64,000 nt of DNA from Thioalkalivibrio sp. ALJ12 (GCF_000378305.1 NZ_KB899539.1:281854-345853); one strand, 5' to 3'; numbered from the stretch's first letter, positions 26,868 to 35,712 are shown. Numbers and translations: made by a program. Notes: generated from the sequence alone by a model not told the origin.

Positions 26868-26922
26868 AACCTGGAACCTGCGGCGTAGTTGATCTGAATC
26901 AATTCCCGCCGGGTTCCAGGTT
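26868..26922. repeat. Long inverted repeat enclosing an FNR box
   Basis: AACCTGGAACC (26868-26878) is repeated in perfect inverted form at 26912-26922. The match continues inward as CGGCG/CGCCG with a 2-nt bulge on the left arm. The centre holds the palindromic FNR-like box. Read-through RNA from the aldolase gene would fold into one long hairpin here, without a following T-run. Confidence 0.75.
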
Positions 26923-26930
26923 CATAGACT
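26889..26930 (+). promoter_or_regulatory. Putative class II FNR/Anr-dependent promoter
   Basis: TTGATCTGAATCAA (26889-26902) matches the FNR consensus TTGAT-N4-ATCAA at all ten specified bases. A -10 hexamer TAGACT follows at 26925-26930, predicting a start near 26937. The box centre (26895.5) is then at about -41.5, the exact position used by class II FNR-activated promoters. On the opposite strand no -10 is seen at the matching distance. There is no -35 hexamer, as expected for an activator-dependent promoter. Confidence 0.6.
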
Positions 26931-26936
26931 GTAGCT

Positions 26937-27063
26937 GCCGGGCATGGGTCGGTCGGCGAGGGCACAAGGATCAGCGCTGTCGGCGCCGTGCCCCCGTATC
27001 GATTCCTCCGGCGGTGTATGTCGCGTCTTGGCCTGTTACCCCCAGGGTGACAGGCCTTTTTTG
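26937..27063 (+). ncRNA. Candidate FNR-activated small RNA
   Basis: Starting at the predicted transcription start and ending at a strong Rho-independent terminator, the region gives an RNA of about 127 nt. It has a 5' stem-loop with outer stem GGGCAC (26960-26965) / GTGCCC (26988-26993) and inner GCGC pairing. A largely unpaired stretch follows with ATTCCTCCGG (27002-27011), complementary to Shine-Dalgarno sequences. The terminator hairpin ends in T6, which would give an Hfq-friendly U tail. The only ORF across it (ATG 26944, 40 codons) runs through the terminator and lacks a ribosome site. No homology to a known family such as FnrS or PhrS is claimed. Confidence 0.45.
27030..27063 (+). terminator. 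Rho-independent terminator 1 (small RNA / aldolase)
   Basis: GGCCTGT-TA-CCC pairs with GGG-TG-ACAGGCC and is followed by six T. It ends the candidate small RNA and any aldolase read-through. Confidence 0.88.
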
Positions 27064-27077
27064 TGACCTGCGTTGTG

Positions 27078-27106
27078 GCTCTGGCAGGCTCCCGGAGCAT
27101 TTTTTT
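27078..27106 (+). terminator. Rho-independent terminator 2 (tandem)
   Basis: GCTCTGG pairs with CCGGAGC (one G-U pair) around CAGGCTC and is followed by A and seven T. Together with terminator 1 it isolates soxB from upstream transcription. Bases 27107-27315 hold the soxB upstream region, in which I see no convincing promoter hexamers. Confidence 0.75.
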
Positions 27107-27315
27107 GTCAGCGCAGATCGGATTGGAATGGGTTCGATTTTTATACGATCCCGCGCGAACTCGCGGTAACTCCGGTAGGCTGCGCACCCGATGACGACCA
27201 GGCCGATGGAACAAAATTGGCCAAAGCACGTCCGGAATAACCGGGAAGAGGACCGGAACAGGTCCAGCTAGAAATTGCGGTTTATCCAATTCAAACCACC
27301 AATAGGAGCCAGTCA

Positions 27316-29049
27316 ATGAATCTGACTCGGAGAGAATTCCTGCAGGCCATGGCCGTGGCGAGCGCCGCCGGCTTCTCGATGAATGCCTGGGCCGGCGAGA
27401 AGGGATCGTGGAAGCCCCTGAGCAGCGAGATGTACGACATCCCGAAATTCGGCAATGTCTCGTTCATGCACTACACCGACTGCCACGCGCAGCTGAAGCC
27501 GATCTACTTCCGCGAGCCGAACGTGAACATTGGCGTGGGCGACATGAAGGGCAAGCCGCCGGTGCTGGTGGGCAACGAGCTGCTCGAGTGGTTCGGTATC
27601 AAGCCCGGTACGCCGATGGCGCATGCCATCACCCATCTCGACTACGTCGACGCGGCGGAGAAGTACGGCCGTATGGGCGGTTTCTCGCACCTGTCCACGC
27701 TGGTCAAGAAGTTGCGCGCCGACCGGCCGAACTCGTTGATGCTGGACGGTGGCGATACCTGGCATGGTTCTGCGGTGTCCCTGTGGGACGACGGTCAGGA
27801 CATGGTCGATGCCCAGAAACTGCTAGGTGTGGACATCATGGTCGGCCACTGGGAGTTCACCTTCGGTGACGAGCGCGTGATGGAGATCGTCGAGAACGAC
27901 TTCAAGCCGAACGGCATCGACTTCCTGGCGCAGAACATCGAGGACCGCGACTGGGGCGACCCGGTGTTCGAGCCCTACACCATCCGCGAGATGAACGGTG
28001 TGCCGGTGGCGGTGATTGGTCAGGCCTTCCCGTACACCTCGGTGGCCAACCCGAGCTACATGTTCCCGGACTGGAGCTTCGGCATCCGCGACGAACACAT
28101 GCAGCGCATGATCAACGAGTGCCGCGAGAAGGGCGCGAAGGTGGTCGCGATCCTGTCGCACAACGGCATGGTCACGGACATGGAAATGGCCCGCAACCTG
28201 GAAGGCGTGGACGTGATCATGGGTGGTCACACCCACGACCCGATCCCCGGTGCGGTCGAGATCGAAAACGCCGGTGGCGACATCACGCTGGTGACCAACG
28301 CTGGTTCGAACGGCAAGTTCCTGGGCCTGCTGGACCTGGATGTCGGCGAGAGCGGCGTGCGCGACTACAAGTTCCACATGCTGCCGGTGTTCTCCAACCT
28401 GCTGGATGCCGATCCAGAAATGGAAGAGCACGTGAAGAAGGTCCACCAGCCGTATGAGGATAAGCTCAACGAAGAGCTCGCGGTGACCGACGGCGTGCTG
28501 TACCGCCGTGGCAACTTCAACGGCACCTTCGACGAGGTGATCCTGGATGCACTGCGCGAGAAGCTGGATGCCGAGGTGGCCCTGTCGCCGGGCTTCCGCT
28601 GGGGTGTCAGCGTGCTGCCGGGTCAGCCGATCACCTTCGAGGAGGTGATGAGCCAGACCGTGACCACGTACTCCGAGGTCCAGCGTAACGAGATGACCGG
28701 CGAACAGCTGAAGAACACGCTGGAGGATGTGGCCAACTCGATCTTCAACCAGAACCCGTACCATCACCGCGGTGGCGACATGGTCCGGACCGGTGGGATC
28801 AAGTACACGATCGATCCGCACGAGTCGATGGGTTCGCGTATCAGCGACCTGGAGATCAATGGCGAGCCGATCGACATGGACAAGAACTATGTCGTGGCTG
28901 GCTGGGCGAACGTGCACGAGCCGCTGGATTCCGAGCCGGTCTGGGAACTGGTCGCGGACTACCTGCGCGAGAAGGGTACGGTTGAGGTCAGCAAGCCCTA
29001 TCTGCCGAAGCTGAAGAACGTCGAAGGCGATCCGGGCCTGGAGGTCTGA
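27316..29049 (+). CDS. soxB: Thiosulfohydrolase SoxB
   Basis: Periplasmic dimanganese enzyme of the Sox thiosulfate-oxidation pathway; it hydrolyses the sulfate group from the SoxY-bound S-sulfonate. The 577-residue protein starts with a twin-arginine signal (TRREFLQ, then an AVASAAGFSMNAWA core). Metal and substrate motifs of the 5'-nucleotidase fold are visible: MHYTDCHAQ, LDGGDTWHGSAVSLW, VGHWEFTFG, LSHNG and MGGHTHDPIPG. AGGAG lies 8 nt before the ATG. No soxAX, soxYZ or soxCD gene is in the window, so soxB stands alone between terminators, as is common where sox genes are scattered. Confidence 0.96.
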   Translation: MNLTRREFLQAMAVASAAGFSMNAWAGEKGSWKPLSSEMYDIPKFGNVSFMHYTDCHAQLKPIYFREPNVNIGVGDMKGKPPVLVGNELLEWFGIKPGTPMAHAITHLDYVDAAEKYGRMGGFSHLSTLVKKLRADRPNSLMLDGGDTWHGSAVSLWDDGQDMVDAQKLLGVDIMVGHWEFTFGDERVMEIVENDFKPNGIDFLAQNIEDRDWGDPVFEPYTIREMNGVPVAVIGQAFPYTSVANPSYMFPDWSFGIRDEHMQRMINECREKGAKVVAILSHNGMVTDMEMARNLEGVDVIMGGHTHDPIPGAVEIENAGGDITLVTNAGSNGKFLGLLDLDVGESGVRDYKFHMLPVFSNLLDADPEMEEHVKKVHQPYEDKLNEELAVTDGVLYRRGNFNGTFDEVILDALREKLDAEVALSPGFRWGVSVLPGQPITFEEVMSQTVTTYSEVQRNEMTGEQLKNTLEDVANSIFNQNPYHHRGGDMVRTGGIKYTIDPHESMGSRISDLEINGEPIDMDKNYVVAGWANVHEPLDSEPVWELVADYLREKGTVEVSKPYLPKLKNVEGDPGLEV

Positions 29050-29096
29050 TCCCGACGGTGGATTGGTGACCCGGATGTTCGGTCCGGTTACCCTCG

Positions 29097-29133
29097 AAGC
29101 CGCCTCACCCCTCTCGGGTGTGGCGGCTTTTTT
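29097..29133 (+). terminator. Rho-independent terminator of soxB
   Basis: AAGCCGCC-TCACCC pairs with GGGTG-TGGCGGCTT around CTCTC and ends in a run of six T. Confidence 0.9.
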
Positions 29134-29145
29134 CATGGAGGAGAC

Positions 29146-30240
29146 ATGGTGGCGATCGAGGCGACCGCGTCCGAACTGCTGTTTTACTGCCGCCCGGGTT
29201 TCGAGCCCGACCTGATTGCCGAGCTGACGGAGCGGGCGGCAGAGGCGGGTATGGCCGCCTATCCGCGCGCGAAGCCCGATACCGGATTTGTACGCTTTGT
29301 CCCGGCGGATGGCGATCTTGTGGGGCTGGCCGCGGCACTGCCGCTGGATGAATTGATTTTTGCCCGGCAGCGGCTGGTGGCGCTGCACCCACTGGAACGG
29401 CTGAGCCGAGAGGATCGAGTGACGCCGATCCTGGATCAGCTTCAGTTGACGGGGATCTGTTTCGACTCGCTGTGGCACGAGTGCCCGGACACCAACGACG
29501 GCCAGTCACTGGTTCGGCTGGCGCGCGCCCTGGATCGACCCTTGCAGGCCGTGTTGCGCAAGCGCGGCCTGCTGGTCCCGGATGCGGCCGGGTTGCGGGC
29601 GCACCTGTTCTGGTCCGCTGGCGACCGGGTACAGATTGCATTTTCCCGGCCGGGAGAACGCAGCGACTGGCCGGAGGGCAAGCCGCGCCTGCGGGCGGCA
29701 TCCGATGCGCCCAGCCGCTCCGCGCTGAAGCTGGAAGAGGCCTGGCACACATTTATCCCGGCGGAGCAGTGGCCGGAGCGACTGGCCGAGGGCATGCAGG
29801 CCGTGGATCTGGGGGCCGCTCCGGGCGGCTGGACCTGGCAGCTGGTGCGGCGCGGGATGCATGTGCATGCCGTGGACAACGGCCCGATGGACGAGCGGTT
29901 GATGGCGACCACCCAGGTGGAGCATCACCGCGAGGATGCCTTTGTCTGGGAGCCGCCGAATCCGGTGATCTGGCTGGTCTGCGATATTGTGGACAAGCCG
30001 GCACGTGTTGCGGCCCGCATGGGGGACTGGCTGGAAAGACAGTTGTGCCGCGAGGCGATCTTCAACCTGAAACTGCCGATGAAGAAACGCTGGCAGACCG
30101 TGCGGGACTGTCTGGAACACCTGCATGAACGGCTGAGCGACGCGGGGCTGGCTTATGAGGTCCGGGCACGACAGCTGTATCACGATCGGGAGGAGGTCAC
30201 CGTGCATATTCGTCTGGTCGGGGAACCCTTGGCGCGGTAG
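29146..30240 (+). CDS. rlmM: 23S rRNA 2'-O-ribose methyltransferase RlmM (C2498)
   Basis: A 364-residue S-adenosylmethionine-dependent enzyme that methylates the 2'-O of C2498 in 23S rRNA. The N-terminal THUMP-like part begins LLFYCRPGFEPDLIAELTE. The catalytic Rossmann domain has the binding motif AVDLGAAPGGWTWQLVRRG (near residue 220) and shows an NLKLPMKKRW motif carrying the conserved catalytic lysine, near residue 307. GGAGGAG precedes the ATG. It is followed by tmRNA after 18 nt; a weak -10 (TAGACT) for tmRNA overlaps its stop codon. Confidence 0.93.
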   Translation: MVAIEATASELLFYCRPGFEPDLIAELTERAAEAGMAAYPRAKPDTGFVRFVPADGDLVGLAAALPLDELIFARQRLVALHPLERLSREDRVTPILDQLQLTGICFDSLWHECPDTNDGQSLVRLARALDRPLQAVLRKRGLLVPDAAGLRAHLFWSAGDRVQIAFSRPGERSDWPEGKPRLRAASDAPSRSALKLEEAWHTFIPAEQWPERLAEGMQAVDLGAAPGGWTWQLVRRGMHVHAVDNGPMDERLMATTQVEHHREDAFVWEPPNPVIWLVCDIVDKPARVAARMGDWLERQLCREAIFNLKLPMKKRWQTVRDCLEHLHERLSDAGLAYEVRARQLYHDREEVTVHIRLVGEPLAR

Positions 30241-30258
30241 ACTGTCTCTGTACTGTAA

Positions 30259-30619
30259 GGGGGCGACTTGGATTCGACGCGGGTCGCGAAACCTGAGGTG
30301 CATGCCGAGGATGTGGTGAGCCTCGTAAAAATCACTGCAAAAAAATAGTTGCCAACGACGACAACTACGCACTCGCCGCTTAAAAACCGGTAGATGCCGT
30401 CCGACTGGAGCCGTGCTTGTGCGTCCAGTATCGGGCGTCGACTCTCACAAGCTCGTGGTGAAGCGCGCCCGGCGTGGATCCATTAAAACTAAACCGGGAT
30501 CGCCAGTTGTTTTCCCTGCCTGTCGGGTAGCGGCTGGTTAAACTCAAAGACAGAATAAGCATGTAGAGCCGAAGGCGGAGGGCCTGCGGACGCGGGTTCG
30601 ATTCCCGCCGCCTCCACCA
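30259..30619 (+). ncRNA. ssrA: tmRNA (ssrA)
   Basis: Transfer-messenger RNA of 361 nt that rescues stalled ribosomes and tags the nascent peptide. The 5' end GGGGGCG pairs with CGCCTCC at the 3' end to form the acceptor stem, and CCA is encoded at 30617-30619. The hallmark GGATTCGACG is near the 5' end and TTCGATT is the T-loop. The tag ORF reads ANDDNYALAA followed by TAA (30351-30383), ending in the usual ALAA degradation signal. The central region has room for the pseudoknots. Confidence 0.96.
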
Positions 30620-30636
30620 AATTAGCAAGTCCAATC

Positions 30637-30658
30637 AAGCGCCTTCGGGCGCTTTTTT
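30637..30658 (+). terminator. Rho-independent terminator of tmRNA
   Basis: AAGCGCC-TTCG-GGCGCTT with a stable UUCG tetraloop and a run of T. Confidence 0.92.
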
Positions 30659-30673
30659 GTTGGAGAGCCGGGT

Positions 30674-31093
30674 ATGGCCGTGCATCAGGACAGCTTTCGC
30701 GTACGCACCGAGGGGCGGGGCACGATCAACATCACGCGCCAGATCGACGAGATCGTGGCCGCCAGCGGGATCACTACCGGTACCTGCCATGTCTTTCAGC
30801 ACCACACCAGTGCCTCGTTGTTGGTGACCGAAAACGCCGATCCCGATGTCCGTCATGACCTGGAGACCCTGATCGCGCGCATGGCCCCGGACGGCGATCC
30901 CGCTTACCGGCATGACATGGAAGGCGACGACGACATGGCCGCCCATGCCCGCGCGATGCTGACCCACAATGACCTGACCGTCCCGGTCGGGATGGGCCGG
31001 CTGGTCCTGGGTACCTGGCAGGGCCTGTTTCTGTGGGAGCACCGCTACGCCGCGCACACGCGCACGCTGACCGTAACGGTCCACGGAGAGTGA
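30674..31093 (+). CDS. YjbQ / UPF0047 family protein
   Basis: A 139-residue protein of the YjbQ family, some members of which have weak thiamine-phosphate synthase activity. Family hallmarks are GTCHVFQHHTSASLLVTENADPDV near residues 38-60 (the HHTSA histidines), HDDxxAHARAML as DDMAAHARAMLTHND, and the closing GTWQGLFLWEHR. Length is typical. GGAGAG precedes the ATG. It stands alone between the tmRNA terminator and purL; the physiological role is uncertain in all organisms. Confidence 0.85.
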   Translation: MAVHQDSFRVRTEGRGTINITRQIDEIVAASGITTGTCHVFQHHTSASLLVTENADPDVRHDLETLIARMAPDGDPAYRHDMEGDDDMAAHARAMLTHNDLTVPVGMGRLVLGTWQGLFLWEHRYAAHTRTLTVTVHGE

Positions 31094-31179
31094 CCGAGTA
31101 GGCGGGCGGCGGTCCCGGCCCGGCGCCGGGTCCGGTACAATGCGCAGCCTTTGTCATCTCCGGGTATCGAGGAAGCGCA

Positions 31180-34100
31180 ATGCGGTTTGTGGAAGGGGGT
31201 ATCGCCGTCTCGCCATTTCGGTTGCAGGCACTGGAAGCCGGCCTGCGGGCGAGTGTCCCTGACGCGGGTCCGCTCGCGGCGCGGTTTGTGTATTTCATCG
31301 AGCCCCGGCGCCGCCTGACGGCGGAAGAAGACGCGATCCTGGACCGCCTGTTGTCCGAGGGCGAGGCCTGGCGCGCGCCGGACTTCGAGATCCAGCGCGA
31401 ACTGGTGGTGATCCCGCGTTTCGGCACGATCAGCCCGTGGTCGTCCAAGGCCACCGAGATCGCACACCATGCCGGCCTCGAGGAGGCCGTCGTGCGGATC
31501 GAGCGCGGCATCCACTGGCAGATCGGCGGGCAGGGGGCCAAAGGCGCGGCCCTCGAGGCGCTCGGCGATGTCCTGCACGACCGGATGACCGAGACCGTGA
31601 TCGAGGATCCGGCGGAGGCGGCGCGGCTGTTCCAGACCGAGACGCCGCGCTCGCTGGGCCGTGTAGAGCTGGGCGATGACCCGCGCCGGGCGCTGGAAGC
31701 CGCCAATGTCGATCTGGGTTTGGCGCTCTCGCCGGACGAGATCGAATATCTCGCGGATGGGTACGCGGGGCTCGGGCGCGCGCCCACCGACGCCGAACTG
31801 ATGATGTTCGCCCAGGCGAACTCCGAACACTGCCGCCACAAGATCTTCAACGCCGCCTGGATCCTGGATGGCGAGGCGGACGAGCGCACGCTGTTCGGGA
31901 TGATCCGCAGTACCCACCAGAAGCATCCGGAGCGTGTGCTGTCGGCCTACAGCGACAACGCCTCGGTGATCGCCGGGCATGCGGGCATCCGCCTGATGCC
32001 GGATGCGATCAGCGGCGAGTATCAGCGCGAATCGCTGGATCTACCGATCCTGATGAAGGTGGAAACCCACAACCACCCGACCGCGATCTCGCCGTTCCCG
32101 GGTGCCGCCACAGGCTCGGGCGGCGAGATCCGCGACGAGGGGGCCACCGGACAGGGCTCCAAGCCCAAGGCGGGGCTGACCGGCTTTACCGTATCCAATC
32201 TCCAGATCCCGGAGTTGCCGCAGCCGTGGGAGCGTGACTTCGGACGTCCGCAACGGATCGAGAGCGCGCGCCAGATCATGCTGGACGGCCCGATCGGTGC
32301 TGCCGCATTCAACAACGAGTTCGGCCGCCCGGCGCTGGCGGGATACTTCCGTACCTTCGAGATGGCTCTGCCGCGCCCGGACGGGAGCGAGGCCCTGTAC
32401 GGCTACCACAAGCCGATCATGCTGGCCGGCGGCCTGGGGTCGATCCGCGGCGAACATGTGCACAAGAAGGATGTGCCCCCGGGGACGCCGATCGTGGTGC
32501 TCGGCGGCCCGGCGATGCTGATCGGCCTGGGTGGCGGGGCGGCGTCGTCAATGGCCAGCGGCGCCAGCGCCGAGCAGCTCGATTTCGCCTCGGTGCAGCG
32601 TGGCAATCCGGAGATGGAACGGCGCTGTCAGGAGGTGATCGATCGCTGCACCGCGCTGGGGGTGCAGAACCCGATCCGTTCGATCCATGACGTGGGTGCG
32701 GGTGGACTGTCCAACGCCATTCCCGAGATCCTCGACGATGCCGGGCGCGGCGGCGTGATCGAGATGCGGGAGGTCCCGACCGCCGAGCCGGGCCTGTCGC
32801 CGATGGAGCTGTGGTGCAACGAGGCGCAGGAACGCTACGTGCTGGCCGTGGACGACGGCCGTCTGGAGACCTTCCGTATGCTGGCCGAGCGCGAGCGGGC
32901 GCCGTTCGCGGTGGTCGGTCGCGCCACCGAGGAAGGCCACCTGAAGGTCGAGGACCGGCTGTTCCACGAGCCGCCCGTGGACATGCCGATGGGCATGCTG
33001 CTCGGCAAGACGCCGCGCATGACGCGCGAGGACCGTCGCACGGCACCGCCGGCTACCGACTTTGACGCGGTCGCTTGCCCGCTGGATGAGGCGGTCCGCC
33101 GCGTGCTGCAGGTACCTGCGGTAGCGGCCAAGCACTTCCTGATCACGATCGGTGATCGCAGCGTGGGCGGGCTGGTCGCGCGCGACCAGATGGTGGGCCC
33201 GTGGCAGGTGCCGGTGGCCGACTGCGCGGTCACGCTGACCGACTTCGAGGGCTATACCGGCGAGGCGATGGCCATGGGCGAGCGCACGCCGCTGGCGATC
33301 CTCTCCGGCCCCGCCTCGGGGCGCATGGCCATTGGCGAGGTCGTGACCAATATGGCCGCCGCCGATATCGACAGTACCGAGATGATTCGGCTGTCGGCCA
33401 ACTGGATGGCCGCCGCCGGTGTCTCCGGCGAGGACGCCAACCTGTTCGATACCGTGCGCGCGGTGGCCGAGGATGTCTGCCCGGGCTTGGGTATCTCCAT
33501 CCCGGTGGGCAAGGATTCGCTGTCGATGCGTACGGTCTGGGAGACCGCCGATGGCGAGGCGCGGGACATGTATTCCCCGGTCTCGCTGATCGTCTCGGGC
33601 TTTGCCCCGGTCGCCGACGTCCGGCGCAGCGTGACGCCCGAGCTGAATCCGGGTGCGGACTCGACCCTGTGGCTCATTGACCTGGGCGAGGGGAACACCC
33701 GCATGGGTGGCTCGGCGCTGGCCCAGGCCTGGGGGCATATCGGGAGTGAGGCACCGGATCTGGTCGATGTGGCGCGCCTGCGCGGCTTCTTTGACGTGAT
33801 CACGGGGCTGCGCCGCAAGGATCTGCTGGCCGCGTACCACGATCGGTCCGATGGCGGCCTGTTCACGACGCTTGCGGAGATGGCCTTCGCCGGTCGTTGC
33901 GGGCTGGAGGTCACGGTGCCCGACGACCACCGCGCTCAGGAGTGGTTGTTCAACGAGGAGCTGGGTGCGGTCGTGCAGCTGGCCCCGGGGGCCGAGGCGG
34001 CGCTGCGTGACGGGCTGAACGCCGTGGGCCTGGGCGCGCACCTGCATCGCGTTGCGACCGTGCGCGCGGATGACCGCGTGCTCGTGCGCCAGGGACCGAA

Positions 34101-35055
34101 GGATTTGCTGGAGACCACGCGGGCGCAGTTGCAGGGCGACTGGCAGGCAACCTCGGCCGCGATGCAGCGGCTGCGCGACGACCCGGAGTGTGCCGAAGAG
34201 GAGTTCTCGCGTGTCGACAACGATGGCGGCCTGACCGCGCGCCTGGGGTTCGACCCGGCGGAGGATATCGCCGCGCCCATGATCGCGACCGGCGAGCGGC
34301 CGCGCGTGGCGATTCTGCGCGAGCAGGGGGTGAACGGCCAGCTGGAGATGGCGGCGGCATTCGAGCGTGCGGGGTTTCAGCCGGTGGATGTCCACATGAC
34401 GGACCTGCTCTCGGGACGGAGGGCGCTGGACGAGATGCAGGGCCTCGCTGTCTGTGGAGGATTTTCCTACGGGGATGTGCTCGGCGCCGGGGGCGGCTGG
34501 GCCCAGACCATCCTGAACCACGCGGCGTTGCGCGATCAGTTTCAGGCCTTCTTCGACCGCGCCGACAGCTTTACGCTCGGGGTCTGCAATGGTTGCCAGA
34601 TGCTGTCCCATCTGGCCCCGCTGATTCCCGGAGCGGATCACTGGCCGCGCTTTGTGCGTAATCGCTCGGAGCAGTTCGAGGCCCGGTTGTCACTGGTCCG
34701 GGTGGAGCCGGGCCCCTCGGTCCTGCTGGACGGTATGGGTGGATCCCTGCTGCCCGTGGTGGTCTCGCACGGGGAGGGCCGCGTGCAGTATCGGGACGAT
34801 GTCCCGGTGCACGACCAGGCGGCGCTGCGCTACGTGGAGGCGGACGACACGCCGGCCACCCACTACCCGGCGAACCCCAATGGCTCCCCGGGCGGCGCCA
34901 CCGGTTTCACTTCGCAGGACGGCCGTGCCACGATCATGATGCCGCACCCGGAACGGGTGTTCCGGACCGTGCAGCACAGCTGGCACCCACAGGACTGGGG
35001 TGAAGACGGCCCCTGGATGCGGTTGTTCCGTAACGCGCGTGTGTTCGTGGCCTGA
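31180..35055 (+). CDS. purL: Phosphoribosylformylglycinamidine synthase PurL (large, single-chain)
   Basis: A 1291-residue enzyme for the fourth step of purine synthesis, turning FGAR, glutamine and ATP into FGAM. The order is N-terminal domain, two AIRS-like synthase repeats (AQANSEHCRHKIFNAAW near residue 208; KVETHNHPTAISPFPGAATG near 290) and a C-terminal class I glutaminase with GGFSYGDVLGAGGGWA and the nucleophile in VCNGCQMLSHL (Cys near 1137). The single-chain form is normal for gammaproteobacteria. A -10-like TACAAT (31136-31141) lies upstream; no good -35 is seen. Confidence 0.96.
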   Translation: MRFVEGGIAVSPFRLQALEAGLRASVPDAGPLAARFVYFIEPRRRLTAEEDAILDRLLSEGEAWRAPDFEIQRELVVIPRFGTISPWSSKATEIAHHAGLEEAVVRIERGIHWQIGGQGAKGAALEALGDVLHDRMTETVIEDPAEAARLFQTETPRSLGRVELGDDPRRALEAANVDLGLALSPDEIEYLADGYAGLGRAPTDAELMMFAQANSEHCRHKIFNAAWILDGEADERTLFGMIRSTHQKHPERVLSAYSDNASVIAGHAGIRLMPDAISGEYQRESLDLPILMKVETHNHPTAISPFPGAATGSGGEIRDEGATGQGSKPKAGLTGFTVSNLQIPELPQPWERDFGRPQRIESARQIMLDGPIGAAAFNNEFGRPALAGYFRTFEMALPRPDGSEALYGYHKPIMLAGGLGSIRGEHVHKKDVPPGTPIVVLGGPAMLIGLGGGAASSMASGASAEQLDFASVQRGNPEMERRCQEVIDRCTALGVQNPIRSIHDVGAGGLSNAIPEILDDAGRGGVIEMREVPTAEPGLSPMELWCNEAQERYVLAVDDGRLETFRMLAERERAPFAVVGRATEEGHLKVEDRLFHEPPVDMPMGMLLGKTPRMTREDRRTAPPATDFDAVACPLDEAVRRVLQVPAVAAKHFLITIGDRSVGGLVARDQMVGPWQVPVADCAVTLTDFEGYTGEAMAMGERTPLAILSGPASGRMAIGEVVTNMAAADIDSTEMIRLSANWMAAAGVSGEDANLFDTVRAVAEDVCPGLGISIPVGKDSLSMRTVWETADGEARDMYSPVSLIVSGFAPVADVRRSVTPELNPGADSTLWLIDLGEGNTRMGGSALAQAWGHIGSEAPDLVDVARLRGFFDVITGLRRKDLLAAYHDRSDGGLFTTLAEMAFAGRCGLEVTVPDDHRAQEWLFNEELGAVVQLAPGAEAALRDGLNAVGLGAHLHRVATVRADDRVLVRQGPKDLLETTRAQLQGDWQATSAAMQRLRDDPECAEEEFSRVDNDGGLTARLGFDPAEDIAAPMIATGERPRVAILREQGVNGQLEMAAAFERAGFQPVDVHMTDLLSGRRALDEMQGLAVCGGFSYGDVLGAGGGWAQTILNHAALRDQFQAFFDRADSFTLGVCNGCQMLSHLAPLIPGADHWPRFVRNRSEQFEARLSLVRVEPGPSVLLDGMGGSLLPVVVSHGEGRVQYRDDVPVHDQAALRYVEADDTPATHYPANPNGSPGGATGFTSQDGRATIMMPHPERVFRTVQHSWHPQDWGEDGPWMRLFRNARVFVA

Positions 35056-35125
35056 TCGTCTATAAGCGTCTGTACAAACCGCGCAAGCGGCGGGAACGCA
35101 CCCTGCCGGTAAATCAGGAGGTCCG

Positions 35126-35659
35126 ATGACGGCGAGCGAATGGAGCGAGTACCTGGGGGATGATCTGCGGGTGAGCAGTGCGCTCGCGGTCGGCCCATCG
35201 GAGCGCGCCTTGACGGACCCGGGGCTCGCACAGCGCCTGATCGAAAGCCTGGACCTGTTCGACGACACTCACCCGCGCTCGATCCCGCACGAGGACGAGA
35301 CCGCACCCGAGATCCAGCGCATGGAGCACAAGCTGGACCTGCTGCTGCATCTGGTGGCCGAATCGCTGCACCCGGAGCGTCCGGCACCCGTGGAGGCGAC
35401 CTTGTCGCGCCACGGGATTGTACTGCCAGCGGGCACTGTACCCGAGGACTGTGATCGTCTGGAGATCTATCTCAGCCGGCTGTTGCCGCAGCCTTGCGTG
35501 CTGGGTGTCGAGAGTCCGACAACGGCTGGAGACGTACAGCTGATGCGGTGGATGGGCATGGAAGACACCCTCAGAGAGGCTCTTGGACGCTGGATTTTTC
35601 GCCTCCATCGGCGCGAGATTGCCGACAAACGACAGAAAGTTGACGCCGGTCACAACTAG
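35126..35659 (+). CDS. Atypical PilZ-like protein next to fleQ
   Basis: A 177-residue protein with a strong AGGAGG before the ATG. A helix (EIQRMEHKLDLLLHLVAESL, about 70-90) leads into a strand region ATLSRHGIVLPAG. This resembles the second half of the PilZ c-di-GMP motif (D/N-x-S-x-x-G) with Thr at the first position; the upstream Arg-rich half (RxxxR) is not visible. It ends in a helix FRLHRREIADKR. Similar proteins are encoded just before flagellar regulators. A c-di-GMP or protein-protein role in flagellar control is likely, but direct c-di-GMP binding is doubtful. Confidence 0.6.
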   Translation: MTASEWSEYLGDDLRVSSALAVGPSERALTDPGLAQRLIESLDLFDDTHPRSIPHEDETAPEIQRMEHKLDLLLHLVAESLHPERPAPVEATLSRHGIVLPAGTVPEDCDRLEIYLSRLLPQPCVLGVESPTTAGDVQLMRWMGMEDTLREALGRWIFRLHRREIADKRQKVDAGHN

Positions 35660-35712
35660 CCGGATACTGAGACGCTCATCACACCTTTGTATGGGTCGGC
35701 TTTGGACCCTGC

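Noticed and set aside
26944-27066. 40-codon ORF inside the candidate small RNA
   Set aside because: It has no ribosome site and runs through the terminator hairpin into the T-run.
27123-27147. TTGGAA...TATACG as soxB promoter
   Set aside because: The spacer is only 13 nt, too short for sigma-70.
30380-30634. Minus-strand ORF beginning MDLLIWWRRRESNPRP
   Set aside because: It is the reverse complement of the tmRNA 3' part, a common false gene call.
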